This document shows, one piece after another, positions 48,973 through 57,936 of a stretch of DNA of 64,000 bases. The notes under the pieces are model-generated. The model ran no database searches. It was not told the origin of the DNA and saw only the letters and a list, made by a program, of their open reading frames with translations. The DNA is from Allobosea sp. BH3 (GTDB lineage Bacteria; Pseudomonadota; Alphaproteobacteria; Rhizobiales; Beijerinckiaceae): assembly GCF_025499465.1 (NCBI RefSeq), contig NZ_JAIMCA010000006.1, positions 124,001 through 188,000 of the forward strand, read 5' to 3'. The position numbers were made by a program, and so were the translations under genes. Within the stretch, counting starts at the first letter, position 1. Every line of letters begins with the position of its first letter.

Positions 48973-50984
48973 CAGAAGGCCTGCCCGATGCTGACGTAGA
49001 GCGCCACCGGCTTGTCGCCCTTGCGCGGATTGAGCGGCGCGGCGACATCGACGCGGATCGGCCCGATGCCGGTATAGTAGCGAAGGCCGAGACCCGCGGC
49101 CATCTGCAGCTTCTGTTTGCCGTCCGGATAGCTTGATTCAAAGGCCGTTCCGGCGTCGAAGAAGGGCACGATGCCGATGGTATCAGTGATCTTGATGCGC
49201 GCCTCGGCCGACAGTTCGAGCAGGCTGCGCCCGCCGATGAGCTGGCCATATGGCCCGAGCGGCGACAGCGAGCGATAGGCATAGCCGCGCACGGAGCCGC
49301 CGCCACCGGCATAGAAGCGTCGTGTCGCCGGGATCTCGTCGAGGCTCGCGCCCGATATCGAGCCGAAGCCGACGCGGCCGGCGAGCACGTAACGGGCATC
49401 CTCATCCAGAGCATAATAGGCCGAGAACGCCGCCTTGGTCTGGTAGATGCCGACAGTGGAACCGAGGAAGGTCGGATAGGGCGCGAAGGAGGCCGTGGCC
49501 CTGTAGCCGCGGGTCGGGTCGAGCAGGCTGTCGGTGGAATCGTACTTCACCGACAGAGGAATGCCGACGAGCGTGTAGTCGACCTGGCCGAGCACGTCGC
49601 TGGTCTGGCCGCGCTCGTATTCGATGCCCGCCTGGATGGAGAAGACATCGCTGAAACGGTGCCGGACCGCGCTTGTGACGTTGGCGTAGCGGGCCGTATA
49701 GCCGCCATAACGGTTAGTGCCGACGCGCTCGCGGATGGCAAAGCCGTCGACGAGCCAGTCGTTGCGAGTGCCCCAGAGCGCCGGCTTCATGAAGCTGACG
49801 GCGAAGCGCCCTCCGAGATCGGATCTCTCGAAATCTCCGAAGCTCTTGATCTCGGTGCCGTTGATGCGCGGCACGAGGAAGACGCTGCCCTCGAGCCGCA
49901 AGCGCTCTGCCCCACCGAAGAGGTTGCGGTGCTCCCAATAGGTCTTCACCGCCGGCCCATCGATGGTCGAATAGCGCGCAGAGAAGCCAAGCAGGCGCTT
50001 GGGCCGCTCCGTCACCTCGACGAAGATCGGCAGGTTTCCGGCGCCGTCGAGCTTGTCGCCCTCGCGGATTCGGACGGAGCCCACGGCAGGTATGGTCGCG
50101 ATCGAGCGGCGCGTGTCCGCAATCGCCTTGGGCGAATAGGGATCGCCCGGCTCCAGGTAAATGAAGGAGCGCACGACCGAAGGCGGGATCTCGTCGGTCT
50201 GGCCGACTGCGATCTCGCCGAATCCGGCGAGCGGGCCGGGATCGAGGATGTAGGTGACATCCATCGTGCCCGCGGCGTGGTCGACGACCGGCCTGATCTC
50301 CAGCACCTTGGCAAGCGGGCGAGAGCCGGCCCGCATATGGTCGACAAGCGCAGCGCGAGCTGCCCGCAAGGCCGAGGAGTTCGCCGGCTCGCCGGCCTTC
50401 AGCCGCGAAACCTTGAGCGGATCGGCGATCGCCGGCGAGCCGGATTCACCGCGCTCTACGACGTCGATCGTGCGCAGCCCGAAGACCTTGTTGGGCCGTA
50501 CCCTGACCACGATCGGCACGGCGTCGCGGTTGCGATGCGATTCGAGCGCGCGGACGAGACCAGCGCCGGGCTCGGCCCCGACACGGAGGGAGACGCCATC
50601 GACCACAAGCGCCAATTCGGCGTTGAAATAGCCCTGCGACCAGAGCGCATCGACGAGTGGATTGAGATCGGCAGCCATGCGGCGCGCGAGCGTTTCGCCA
50701 TCCGGCGGCGGGTCCTGCCGCAAGCGATAGAGCAGCGAAGCGTCCTGCAGGAGGCGGGTGAGCGCCTTGGCGTCTTCGGCGTCGCCGAGGTCGAACTCCA
50801 GCCTGTAAGGCAACGCCGAAGCGCTCGGCGCCGGCGGCTCATCCTTCTTGGTGAAGAGGCCGAAGACGTCGAGTGAAGAGAGATCGAAAGCCCGGGCTGG
50901 CTCCGCCTGCAGGCCCAGCAGTGAGGCGAACGCGCAACCGCCGCTCAGCGCGACGGCATGGCTCGCCCTACGCCACAACCGCAT
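48972..50984 (-). CDS. tamA: Translocation and assembly module outer-membrane protein TamA
   Basis: TamA is an Omp85-family barrel that works with TamB. The ATG at 50984 follows GGAGG by 4 bases and gives 670 residues; a TTG five codons earlier is also in frame. The signal peptide ends near AEPARAFD. Three POTRA-like domains span about 55-330 (YRLEFDLGDAEDAKAL; TMDVTYILDPGPLAGFGEI). The 16-strand barrel follows, with FGSISGASLDEIPATRRF and the lid-lock motif region GGGSVRGYAYRSLSP (near 558), ending LYVSIGQAF with a terminal Phe. The tamA-tamB order and overlap are canonical. Confidence 0.95.
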   Translation of the reverse strand: MRLWRRASHAVALSGGCAFASLLGLQAEPARAFDLSSLDVFGLFTKKDEPPAPSASALPYRLEFDLGDAEDAKALTRLLQDASLLYRLRQDPPPDGETLARRMAADLNPLVDALWSQGYFNAELALVVDGVSLRVGAEPGAGLVRALESHRNRDAVPIVVRVRPNKVFGLRTIDVVERGESGSPAIADPLKVSRLKAGEPANSSALRAARAALVDHMRAGSRPLAKVLEIRPVVDHAAGTMDVTYILDPGPLAGFGEIAVGQTDEIPPSVVRSFIYLEPGDPYSPKAIADTRRSIATIPAVGSVRIREGDKLDGAGNLPIFVEVTERPKRLLGFSARYSTIDGPAVKTYWEHRNLFGGAERLRLEGSVFLVPRINGTEIKSFGDFERSDLGGRFAVSFMKPALWGTRNDWLVDGFAIRERVGTNRYGGYTARYANVTSAVRHRFSDVFSIQAGIEYERGQTSDVLGQVDYTLVGIPLSVKYDSTDSLLDPTRGYRATASFAPYPTFLGSTVGIYQTKAAFSAYYALDEDARYVLAGRVGFGSISGASLDEIPATRRFYAGGGGSVRGYAYRSLSPLGPYGQLIGGRSLLELSAEARIKITDTIGIVPFFDAGTAFESSYPDGKQKLQMAAGLGLRYYTGIGPIRVDVAAPLNPRKGDKPVALYVSIGQAF

Positions 50985-51114
50985 CAACCCTCCAAGCAAC
51001 CCCCGCCACGCAATTCGAAACGGCGTCCCTACCTCTTGCCATCATAAGGCCCAAGCGGGCATGCGCAATGCCGAGAGATCGGGCGAGAGGGCTCCGCGCC
51101 CAGGCCGCACTGCG

Positions 51115-51144
51115 TTGACCCCTTGTTAGAACGGATTGGATAAG
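51115..51144 (+). promoter_or_regulatory. Candidate promoter placing transcription start at the ATG of the cyclase gene
   Basis: TTGACC (51115-51120), 18-base spacer, GATAAG (51139-51144). The ATG at 51153 is only 9 bases past the -10 and has no Shine-Dalgarno sequence, so the mRNA may be leaderless. Confidence 0.5.
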
Positions 51145-51152
51145 CCTCGCCC

Positions 51153-52421
51153 ATGTCCGGTACCGCCCTACTGCTTGTCCAGGCCGTCATCTATTTCGGC
51201 GTCATGGCCGCGCTCTTCCGGCTGCGCCATGTGATGGGGCTCGGAGCGTTCCTCTGCGCGCTCGGAGTGATGCATTTCCTCGAGACCTATCTGGCGGCGG
51301 TGTTCTTCATCGAGCTGCCCTTCGGCCTGCTCTCCCCCGGCTCGACGGTGCTGTTCTCGGGCAAGCTCGCCATCCTGCTGCTGTTCTATATCCGAGAGGA
51401 CGCCGAGACGGTGCGGCAGCCGATCTACGGGCTGCTGATCGGCAATTTCCTGATGGTGGCGCTGGTGGCCACGCTCAGGCTCTACGACACCCCCATCAGC
51501 CTGCCCGGATACAATCCGGATCTCGTGCTGATCGACCAGATGGGCGCCCTGATGATCTGGGGCACGTCGCTGCTCTTCATCGATGCGATCGCGCTGATCC
51601 TGCTCTACGAGAGATTGCGCCGCCTGTTGCCGGAATCCGTCATCCTGCGCTCCTGCATCAGCCTCGCGCTCATCCTGACGTTCGACCAGCTGGGCTTTTT
51701 CCTCGGGCTGCATCTTGTGACGGGCACGCCCTTCAGTGCGCTCTTCGGCGGCTGGGTGGCGAAGATGGGCGCAGCCATCACCTACTCGCTGCTAATGGGG
51801 CTCTATCTCTCACTGTTCGAGAGGAAAATGACTGAAACGGCTCCGCAGCCGCTCTCCGACATCTTCCACAAGCTGACCTACCGGCACAAATACGAGGAAC
51901 TGCTGGGCAAGACCGGGCATGACGCACTGACCGGTGCGCTGACCCGCGAGCGCTTCGAGACGCTGGGGCAGGTCACGCTCGCGCGCGGCGCGGTCGCGAA
52001 GCGCCCGGTCAGCCTCGCCATCCTCGACGTCGACAATTTCAAGAGCATCAACGACCGCTACGGGCATGTCACCGGCGACGAAGTACTGCGGCGCGTGGTC
52101 GATTGCCTGCGCAGCGAGGTCCGCGGCGAGGATCGCATCTTCCGCTATGGCGGCGAGGAATTCGTCGTGCTCTGCGAGAACATGCCACATGAGACGGCGC
52201 TGGCCGCGGCGGAGCGCATGAGGCTCGCCGTGCAGGCCACGCTGGCGAAGGAGTTCGCGGCGGCGCCAACGATCAGCATCGGCGTCGCCACCTTCCCCGA
52301 AGACGCGAGCGACATACGCGGCCTCGTCGCTCATGCCGACACGCATCTCTACGAGGCCAAGCGGCTGGGGCGCGACCGGGTGGTGGGCAACAGCACCGCA
52401 GTCGAAGGTCGGGCCGGCTGA
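51153..52421 (+). CDS. Membrane-bound diguanylate cyclase (GGDEF)
   Basis: A 422-residue c-di-GMP synthase. Residues 1-225 contain about seven hydrophobic helices (VQAVIYFGVMAALF; SGKLAILLLFYIRED; AKMGAAITYSLLMGLYLSLF) forming an unrecognised membrane sensor. The GGDEF domain spans about 255-415: HDALTGALTRERFE, DVDNFKSINDRYGH and the active motif GGEEF (near 333). An inhibitory I-site RGED lies five residues before it, so feedback control by c-di-GMP is expected. HADTHLYEAKRLGRDRV closes the domain. It is divergent from tamA; a start without Shine-Dalgarno and a close promoter suggest a leaderless mRNA. Confidence 0.9.
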   Translation: MSGTALLLVQAVIYFGVMAALFRLRHVMGLGAFLCALGVMHFLETYLAAVFFIELPFGLLSPGSTVLFSGKLAILLLFYIREDAETVRQPIYGLLIGNFLMVALVATLRLYDTPISLPGYNPDLVLIDQMGALMIWGTSLLFIDAIALILLYERLRRLLPESVILRSCISLALILTFDQLGFFLGLHLVTGTPFSALFGGWVAKMGAAITYSLLMGLYLSLFERKMTETAPQPLSDIFHKLTYRHKYEELLGKTGHDALTGALTRERFETLGQVTLARGAVAKRPVSLAILDVDNFKSINDRYGHVTGDEVLRRVVDCLRSEVRGEDRIFRYGGEEFVVLCENMPHETALAAAERMRLAVQATLAKEFAAAPTISIGVATFPEDASDIRGLVAHADTHLYEAKRLGRDRVVGNSTAVEGRAG

Positions 52422-52437
52422 GCCGGCCTGATCGCGT

Positions 52438-53193
52438 CTAGCGGAGCGTCAACGGAATCGTCGCGAGCGGCGAAAGCTTCGTCACGACCTCGCCCTTGCC
52501 CGGGGAGAGCACGCCGCCACAGAGGCTGCCCGTCGTCACGATCTGCCCCGCGAGCAGCGGGCCGAGCCCCTCTTCCTTCCGGTTGGCCCATGCCAGGAAA
52601 GGCACCATCGGGTCGCCATTGCCGTGGACGGCGGGCTGATCGTAGATCGTAACGCCATTCAGCGAGATGAAGCAGCCGAACTGCGTCGGATCGTCGAGCA
52701 GGCCGATTTCGACCTCGGGGCCGATCAGGTAGCCACCATGGCCCATCGCATCGGCCATCCAAAGCGGAGGCGCGACCTTCCCGAACCAGTTGGCGAGACG
52801 GCTCTCGACGATCTCGATGCCGAGATAGGCCTTGTCGCAGCAGGCCAGCAATTCAGCGCGTGAATAGGGCTTCTCGGGGCGCAGCGGCACATCGCGGGAA
52901 AGCCGCAGCGCCAGCTCGATCTCGATGCGCAGCTCCGCGCCAGCCGCACCTTCATAGACATCGCCCGGCTTCAGCCAAGGCCCCGGCATCAGCCCGGCAA
53001 TCGGCGACCCGTCCTCGGCGATGCCGACCTTCCAGCCGGCCAGCGCCAGGCCTGCCGCCTCACCGACCGCCTTCGCGGCGGCGAGCCCTTCGGCCAGCGT
53101 CGCGGGGACCGGCAGGCTACCCGTCTCGATCAGCGAATGGTCGCGGCGGGCGCGCACCAGCGCATCGCGCACGGTCTCGACGGTCGTCGGCAT
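52438..53193 (-). CDS. 2-keto-4-pentenoate hydratase-like protein (MhpD/FAH family)
   Basis: A 251-residue enzyme of the hydratase/decarboxylase branch of the fumarylacetoacetase superfamily, which uses a divalent metal on 2-oxo acid substrates from aromatic meta-cleavage. The ATG at 53193 (MPTTVETVRDALVRARRD) follows a GAGG. Family features: LAGWKVGIAEDGSPIAGLM (near 51), the metal-binding acidic pair in LRIEIELALRLSRD (near 88), IEIVESRLANWF (near 124), LNGVTIYDQPAVHGNGDP (near 176) and QIVTTGSLCG near the end. No other ring-cleavage genes are nearby, so the substrate is uncertain. Confidence 0.83.
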   Translation of the reverse strand: MPTTVETVRDALVRARRDHSLIETGSLPVPATLAEGLAAAKAVGEAAGLALAGWKVGIAEDGSPIAGLMPGPWLKPGDVYEGAAGAELRIEIELALRLSRDVPLRPEKPYSRAELLACCDKAYLGIEIVESRLANWFGKVAPPLWMADAMGHGGYLIGPEVEIGLLDDPTQFGCFISLNGVTIYDQPAVHGNGDPMVPFLAWANRKEEGLGPLLAGQIVTTGSLCGGVLSPGKGEVVTKLSPLATIPLTLR

Positions 53194-53324
53194 GGGATAT
53201 CCTCTGCATCCGGCAAGGCGAAGCGCCTTGCCGCTCCTGCTAGCCCAGCGGGGGCGGTGCGACAAGGCGCGCAAGATGCGCCCACCATGCCGATGGAACC
53301 GCTGCGTCATTGGCCGGTTGCCTG

Positions 53325-53849
53325 ATGATGACCCATTCGTCGTATCGTCCGGGCCGAATACTGACATCAGCGCTGGCAGCACTGGTGCTTTCCGTCATGA
53401 GCGCTTCGGCGCAGACGCCGATCCCAGCGCAGGACTTCGTCCAGCGCACCGCCGTCGTCAGCATGTTCGGCGTCGAAGCGGCAACGCTGGCGATCCACAA
53501 GAGCAACTCTCCGGAGATCAAGGGTTTCGCCCATCGCCTCGCCGACGAGCACGCCGTCGCGACGAGCAGCCTGCGCCGCATCGTCGCCACGCGCTCCGAC
53601 ATCGCCCTGCCCGACCGGCCGGACGGACGGCATCTCGCCTTGCTCAGCGCACTGTCTAACAAGCAGGGCGAAGATTTCGACAAGGCCTATATCGAGGCCC
53701 AGCGCGAGGCCTATCGTGAGGCGACGTCGCTGATGGAGCGCTATGCAGGCGAAGGAACCGATGCGGAGCTGAAAGTCTTTGCGGAGCGGTCCCTGCCCGT
53801 CTTCCGTGAACTCGACCGCAAGGCGCAGGCGCTGCCCGAAGCGCCCTGA
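53325..53849 (+). CDS. Exported DUF4142 protein
   Basis: A 174-residue periplasmic protein: MMTHSSYRPGRILTSALAAL begins a signal peptide cut after ASA (near 30), followed by the helical DUF4142 domain. That domain shows the ferritin-like pattern VQRTAVVSMFGVEAATLAIH, SPEIKGFAHRLADEHAVATS and QREAYREATSLMERYAGEG. The function of DUF4142 is not established; in other bacteria members are linked to envelope stress or metal handling. Two adjacent ATGs (53325, 53328) can serve; no strong ribosome-binding site is seen. It is divergent from the hydratase-like gene. Confidence 0.85.
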   Translation: MMTHSSYRPGRILTSALAALVLSVMSASAQTPIPAQDFVQRTAVVSMFGVEAATLAIHKSNSPEIKGFAHRLADEHAVATSSLRRIVATRSDIALPDRPDGRHLALLSALSNKQGEDFDKAYIEAQREAYREATSLMERYAGEGTDAELKVFAERSLPVFRELDRKAQALPEAP

Positions 53850-53934
53850 CCGGGCGCCGGGACTTTCGCCACCGGGCAATCTCGCGCCGCCATGCCCACC
53901 GCGCGGGCGAGCATGGCTTCTCATTCCGGCAGGC

Positions 53935-55368
53935 TCAGCCGTGCTTGTGCACGATGGTCTTGGTCACCGCGAATTCTTCCAGCGCGATGAAGCCCTTCTC
54001 GCGGCCGTGGCCGCTCTTGCCGGTGCCGCCGAAGGGCAGCTCGATGCCGCCGCCGGCGCCATAGCCGTTGATGAAGACCTGGCCGGCGCGGACGCGCTTC
54101 GAGACGCGCTGCTGGCGCCCGCCATCCTTGGTCCAGACTGCGGCAACGAGGCCGTAATCGGTGCCGTTGGCGGCCTTGATCGCGTCCTCCTCGTCCTCGA
54201 ACGAGAAAGCGGCGAGCACGGGGCCGAAGACCTCGTCCTGCTCCAAGCGGTTGCCGCGCGGCACGGGGCCGAACAGCGTGGGCTGGACGTAGAAGCCGCC
54301 ATTCGGCACGCCTTGCGCGATCTGGCCCTGCGCGATCACCGGGATGCCGGCCTCGCGGCTCTGGTCGATGAAGCTCTGGACGCGGCCGCGCTGCTTGGCG
54401 TTGATGACCGGGCCGCAGTCGAGGTCCATCTCCGGCGTGCCGGCCTGCAGCTTCGAGAACTGCTTGGCGACCTCAGAGAGGACGTCGTCATAGATCGACT
54501 TCTGCACCAGCAGGCGGCTGCCGGCCGAACAGGTCTGCCCGGTGTTCTGGACGATGGCCTTGCAGGCGATCGGCACCAGCGCGTCGATGTCGGCATCCTC
54601 GAAGACGATCTGGGGCGACTTGCCGCCGAGCTCCAGCGTGCAGGGGATGAGGTGCTCGGCGCAGGCATGCTGCACCATCTTGCCGACCTCGGGCGAGCCG
54701 GTAAAGGACATGAAACCGATGCCGTGATGGGCAGAGAGCGCCGCACCCGCCTCATGCCCGCGCCCTGCGACGATATTGATCGCGCCATCCGGGAAGCCGA
54801 CCTCGCTCGCCAGCTCCGCGAGGCGGAAGGCTGTGGCGCAGGCATCCTCCGCCGGCTTCAGCACCACCGCATTGCCCATGGCAAGCGAGGCGGTGAGCGA
54901 GCGGCCGATCATCTGCGCGGGATAATTCCAGGGCAGGATATGACCGGTGACGCCATGCGGCTCGTGGATGACGCTGACATGATAGCCGTTCAGGAACGGG
55001 ATGACGTGGCCATGGACCTTGTCGGCCGCGCCGCCGTAGAACTCGAAATAGCGGGCGGTGGCATCCATGTCCGCGCGGGCCTGAGACATCGGCTTGCCTG
55101 TGTCGCGGGCCTCCAGCTTCGCCAGTTCCTCGAAATGATCCTGCACCTTCAAGGCGAGCTTGGAGATCAGGCGCCCGCGCTCGGCCGCCGTCAGTTTGCC
55201 CCAGGCACCGTCGAAGGCGGCCCGCGCGGCCTTCACCGCCGTGTCGATGTCGGCGGCGTTACCGCAAGCGATACGGGCGAATTCCTCGCCGGTCGCGGGA
55301 TCGAGCTTGGCGAGGGTTTCGCCCGTCTGGCCAGCAACATAGCGGCCATTGATGAAATGCTGATTCAT
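53935..55368 (-). CDS. NAD(P)-dependent aldehyde dehydrogenase
   Basis: A 477-residue aldehyde dehydrogenase-superfamily enzyme. The ATG at 55368 (MNQHFINGRYVAGQTGETLA) follows GGGAGG; the frame extends far upstream but with no family resemblance. Cofactor-binding and catalytic segments: GHILPWNYPAQMI (near 141), VVLKPAEDA, FTGSPEVGK (near 218), the general-base Glu in LELGGKSPQ (near 240) and the nucleophile Cys in NTGQTCSAGSRL (near 274). EVFGPVLAAFSFEDEEDA and PFGGTGKSGHGREKG close the fold. It resembles betaine- or semialdehyde-type dehydrogenases; the substrate is not determinable. Confidence 0.9.
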   Translation of the reverse strand: MNQHFINGRYVAGQTGETLAKLDPATGEEFARIACGNAADIDTAVKAARAAFDGAWGKLTAAERGRLISKLALKVQDHFEELAKLEARDTGKPMSQARADMDATARYFEFYGGAADKVHGHVIPFLNGYHVSVIHEPHGVTGHILPWNYPAQMIGRSLTASLAMGNAVVLKPAEDACATAFRLAELASEVGFPDGAINIVAGRGHEAGAALSAHHGIGFMSFTGSPEVGKMVQHACAEHLIPCTLELGGKSPQIVFEDADIDALVPIACKAIVQNTGQTCSAGSRLLVQKSIYDDVLSEVAKQFSKLQAGTPEMDLDCGPVINAKQRGRVQSFIDQSREAGIPVIAQGQIAQGVPNGGFYVQPTLFGPVPRGNRLEQDEVFGPVLAAFSFEDEEDAIKAANGTDYGLVAAVWTKDGGRQQRVSKRVRAGQVFINGYGAGGGIELPFGGTGKSGHGREKGFIALEEFAVTKTIVHKHG

Positions 55369-55796
55369 GTCGCCTCCCGATGGCTCCGACTGCCGGCTTG
55401 CAGCGCCGGCGGATTCGGGCGGCAAGCTGCCGCCTGACGCCGCTTTGCGCAAGCCGGCGGCTGGACGAGGCCCCCTGCGGCAGGCGCAGGGCCAGCCTTT
55501 TGCTCGCATTTGACAGGAGCGGGGCGCGGACGCACTCCTGAAGGATGACGTAAGGACAGGCCGGCGTGCTGATCGACATTCTCCGGCTCGCGGCATGGAC
55601 CTGCCAAGCCAAAGGACGCAAACGGGGCTTTCCCACATGAAGCGATTCAACCGGCCCAGGTAAGCGCAAGCTCCATCAGGATAATTCGCATTCCGCTCAC
55701 TACCCTTCGAAAGACCGCCCGTTGACTCATCTTCCCCGTATCGCGGCCTCTCAGCGATGCTACCGTTCCTTGAGGCGCAGCCCTCGGGAGGCCGGC
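55369..55796. other. 428-base divergent intergenic region without a recognised gene
   Basis: The gap lies between the aldehyde dehydrogenase (minus) and cpdB (plus). Short open frames are present on the minus strand but lack ribosome-binding sites and have Pro/Arg-rich compositions typical of shadow frames. Possible -35-like TTGACT occurs at about 55722. I see no riboswitch, tRNA or repeat. Confidence 0.5.
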
Positions 55797-57809
55797 ATGG
55801 CGAAGGAGCATCGTCTCAGCCGCCGCGAGACGCTCCGGGCTGGCGCGGCCGCCGCGGCGGACACCACCCTCTCCCAAGGCGGCCCCACCCAACGAGCCTA
55901 TGCCCAGAGCGGACCGGCTCCGGGCGCCTCTGCCGAAGGAACGGCCTCTGCCCCCGCCCGCCTCAAGCTGCGGGTGCTGGAGACGACGGACCTCCACGTC
56001 AACATCGTCCCTTACGACTATTTCCGCGACGGACCGGACGAGACGGTCGGATTCGCCAAGACGGCAAGTCTGATCCGGGCGGCGCAGGCAGAGGCGAAGA
56101 ACAGCCTGCTCTTCGACAACGGCGATTTCCTGCAGGGGTCGTCGCTGGGGGACTACATCGCTTACAAGAAGGGGCTCAAGGCCGGCGACACCCACCCGAT
56201 GATCGCCGCCATGAACACCCTGCCCTATCTCTGCGGCACGCTCGGCAACCACGAGTTCAACTATGGGCTCGAGTTCCTCGAAACTGGCCTGGCGACGGCG
56301 GAATTCCCGCTGGTCTGCGCCAATGTCGAACGCGTGGGCGGAGGTCCGCTGCTCGATGCCTGGCAGCTCTTCGAGCAGAGCTTCGAAGATGAGGCCGGCA
56401 GCCGGCATGTGCTCAAGATCGGCGTCATCGGCTTCGTACCGCCACAGATCATGCAGTGGGACAAGGCGAATATCGCCGGCAAGCTCGTCACCTTCGACAT
56501 CGTCGAGGCGGCGGAACGGCATCTGCCCGATCTCCTGGCCGCCGCGCCCGATCTCGTCATCGCGCTCTGCCATTCCGGCATCGCGGGCAGCGAGCGCCGC
56601 GGCATGGAGGAGAATGCGGCGCTGCATCTCGCCGCGATCGACGGCATCGACGTGGTGCTGACCGGCCACCAGCATCTGGTCTTCCCCGGCGCGGACGTCT
56701 TCGACGGCATCGACGGCATCGACAACGTCAAGGGTGCGCTCCACGGCAAACCGGCCTGCCAACCCGGCTTCTGGGGCTCCCATCTCGGCATCGTCGACCT
56801 CGATCTGGAAAAGACCGGCGGGCGCTGGCGCATCGCCGATTTCCGGGTCGAAGCCAAGCCGATCTTCGAGCGCATTTCCGATAGCGTGATCGTGCCGAAG
56901 ATCTCTGCCGAGCCGGCCGTTCTGGCGGCGGTCGAAGCCGCCCATGAGGCGGCGCTCGCCTATATGCGGGAGCCGGCGGGCCACACCTCGGCGCCGATCA
57001 ACTCCTATTTCGCGCTGGTGATCGACGACGCCTCGGTCCAGATCGTGGGCGAGGCGCAGATCGCCTATGCGCGGCCGCTGATGGCGCAAACGCCCTGGAA
57101 GGACCTGCCGATCCTCTCGGCCGCCGCGCCCTTCAAGTCGGGCGGGCTCGCCGGGCCGAGCTTCTACACCGATATCCCGGCCGGGCCCCTGGCGCTGAAG
57201 AACATCGCCGACGTCTATCTTTACCCCAACACGATCCAGATCCTGAAGATCAGCGGCGCCGAGGTCCGGGAATGGCTGGAGCGCTCGGCCGGGATCTTCA
57301 ACCGGATCGATCCGGCCAGGGACGAGGAGCAGCCGCTGATCGATCCCACCTTCCCGGCCTTCAATTTCGACGTCATGGACGGCGTCACTTACCGCATCGA
57401 CGTGACGCAGGCCTCACGATACGATCATGAAGGCAAGCTCGTCGCGCCCGATGCCCACCGCATCGCCGAGCTGTCCTTCGCCGGTCGGCCCATCGACGAG
57501 GCAGCGTCCTTCATCGTCGTCACGAACAATTACCGCGCCTCGGGAGGCGGCAATTTCCCCGGCACGAGGACGACGGTGGTGCTGGAGGCTCCGGACCTCA
57601 ACCGAGACGCCGTCGTGCGCCATATCGTCGGCGGAAAATCCTTCCAGCCGCGCGCGGACGGCAACTGGTCCCTCCTGCCGCTGCCGGCCGGCGTCACCGC
57701 CACCTTCCTGACTTCTCCAGCCGCTGCGGGCAAGCTTCCGCCTGGTCTCAAGGCGACGGCGATCGGCAACGGGCCGAAGGGGTTCGCCAAATATCGCCTG
57801 GGGAGTTGA
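55797..57809 (+). CDS. cpdB: 2',3'-cyclic-nucleotide 2'-phosphodiesterase/3'-nucleotidase
   Basis: CpdB hydrolyses 2',3'-cyclic nucleotides and 3'-nucleotides in the periplasm, scavenging RNA breakdown products. The ATG at 55797 follows GGGAGG; 670 residues. The N-terminus LSRRETLRAGAAAAA is a Tat signal, fitting a metalloenzyme folded before export. The metallophosphatase domain (about 60-370) has LETTDLHVNIVPYDYF, LLFDNGDFLQGS, GTLGNHEFNYG, LCHSGIAG and VLTGHQHLVFPG. The C-terminal nucleotidase domain follows, with LPILSAAAPFKSGG and FIVVTNNYRASGGGNF. Complete. Confidence 0.93.
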   Translation: MAKEHRLSRRETLRAGAAAAADTTLSQGGPTQRAYAQSGPAPGASAEGTASAPARLKLRVLETTDLHVNIVPYDYFRDGPDETVGFAKTASLIRAAQAEAKNSLLFDNGDFLQGSSLGDYIAYKKGLKAGDTHPMIAAMNTLPYLCGTLGNHEFNYGLEFLETGLATAEFPLVCANVERVGGGPLLDAWQLFEQSFEDEAGSRHVLKIGVIGFVPPQIMQWDKANIAGKLVTFDIVEAAERHLPDLLAAAPDLVIALCHSGIAGSERRGMEENAALHLAAIDGIDVVLTGHQHLVFPGADVFDGIDGIDNVKGALHGKPACQPGFWGSHLGIVDLDLEKTGGRWRIADFRVEAKPIFERISDSVIVPKISAEPAVLAAVEAAHEAALAYMREPAGHTSAPINSYFALVIDDASVQIVGEAQIAYARPLMAQTPWKDLPILSAAAPFKSGGLAGPSFYTDIPAGPLALKNIADVYLYPNTIQILKISGAEVREWLERSAGIFNRIDPARDEEQPLIDPTFPAFNFDVMDGVTYRIDVTQASRYDHEGKLVAPDAHRIAELSFAGRPIDEAASFIVVTNNYRASGGGNFPGTRTTVVLEAPDLNRDAVVRHIVGGKSFQPRADGNWSLLPLPAGVTATFLTSPAAAGKLPPGLKATAIGNGPKGFAKYRLGS

Positions 57810-57849
57810 GGAGATGACGGCGACCGCCATTCCTCCACCGTCAGGTATT

Positions 57850-57881
57850 GGAACGAACATACCGTTCCTTAAGGGTTTTTT
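57850..57881 (+). terminator. Probable terminator after cpdB
   Basis: GGAACG-AACATAC-CGTTCC (57850-57868) is followed by a TTTTTT run ending at 57881. The 6-bp stem is short, so it could instead be an operator. As a terminator it argues that the next gene is transcribed and translated from further downstream. Confidence 0.5.
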
Positions 57882-57936
57882 ACCGAGAGTAATGTGTGCA
57901 TCGGGCTTCTCCCGGCACCTCGACAGGGTTTACCTG

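Noticed and set aside
44947..48999. Very long plus-strand frames opposite tamB (over 500 codons each)
   Set aside because: High GC suppresses stop codons; the translations are Arg/Ala/Gly-rich with no domain pattern, while the minus-strand frame is a clear TamB.
55365..55607. 80-codon minus-strand frame in the gap upstream of the aldehyde dehydrogenase
   Set aside because: No ribosome-binding site, Pro/Ala/Arg-rich composition, and no resemblance to known proteins.
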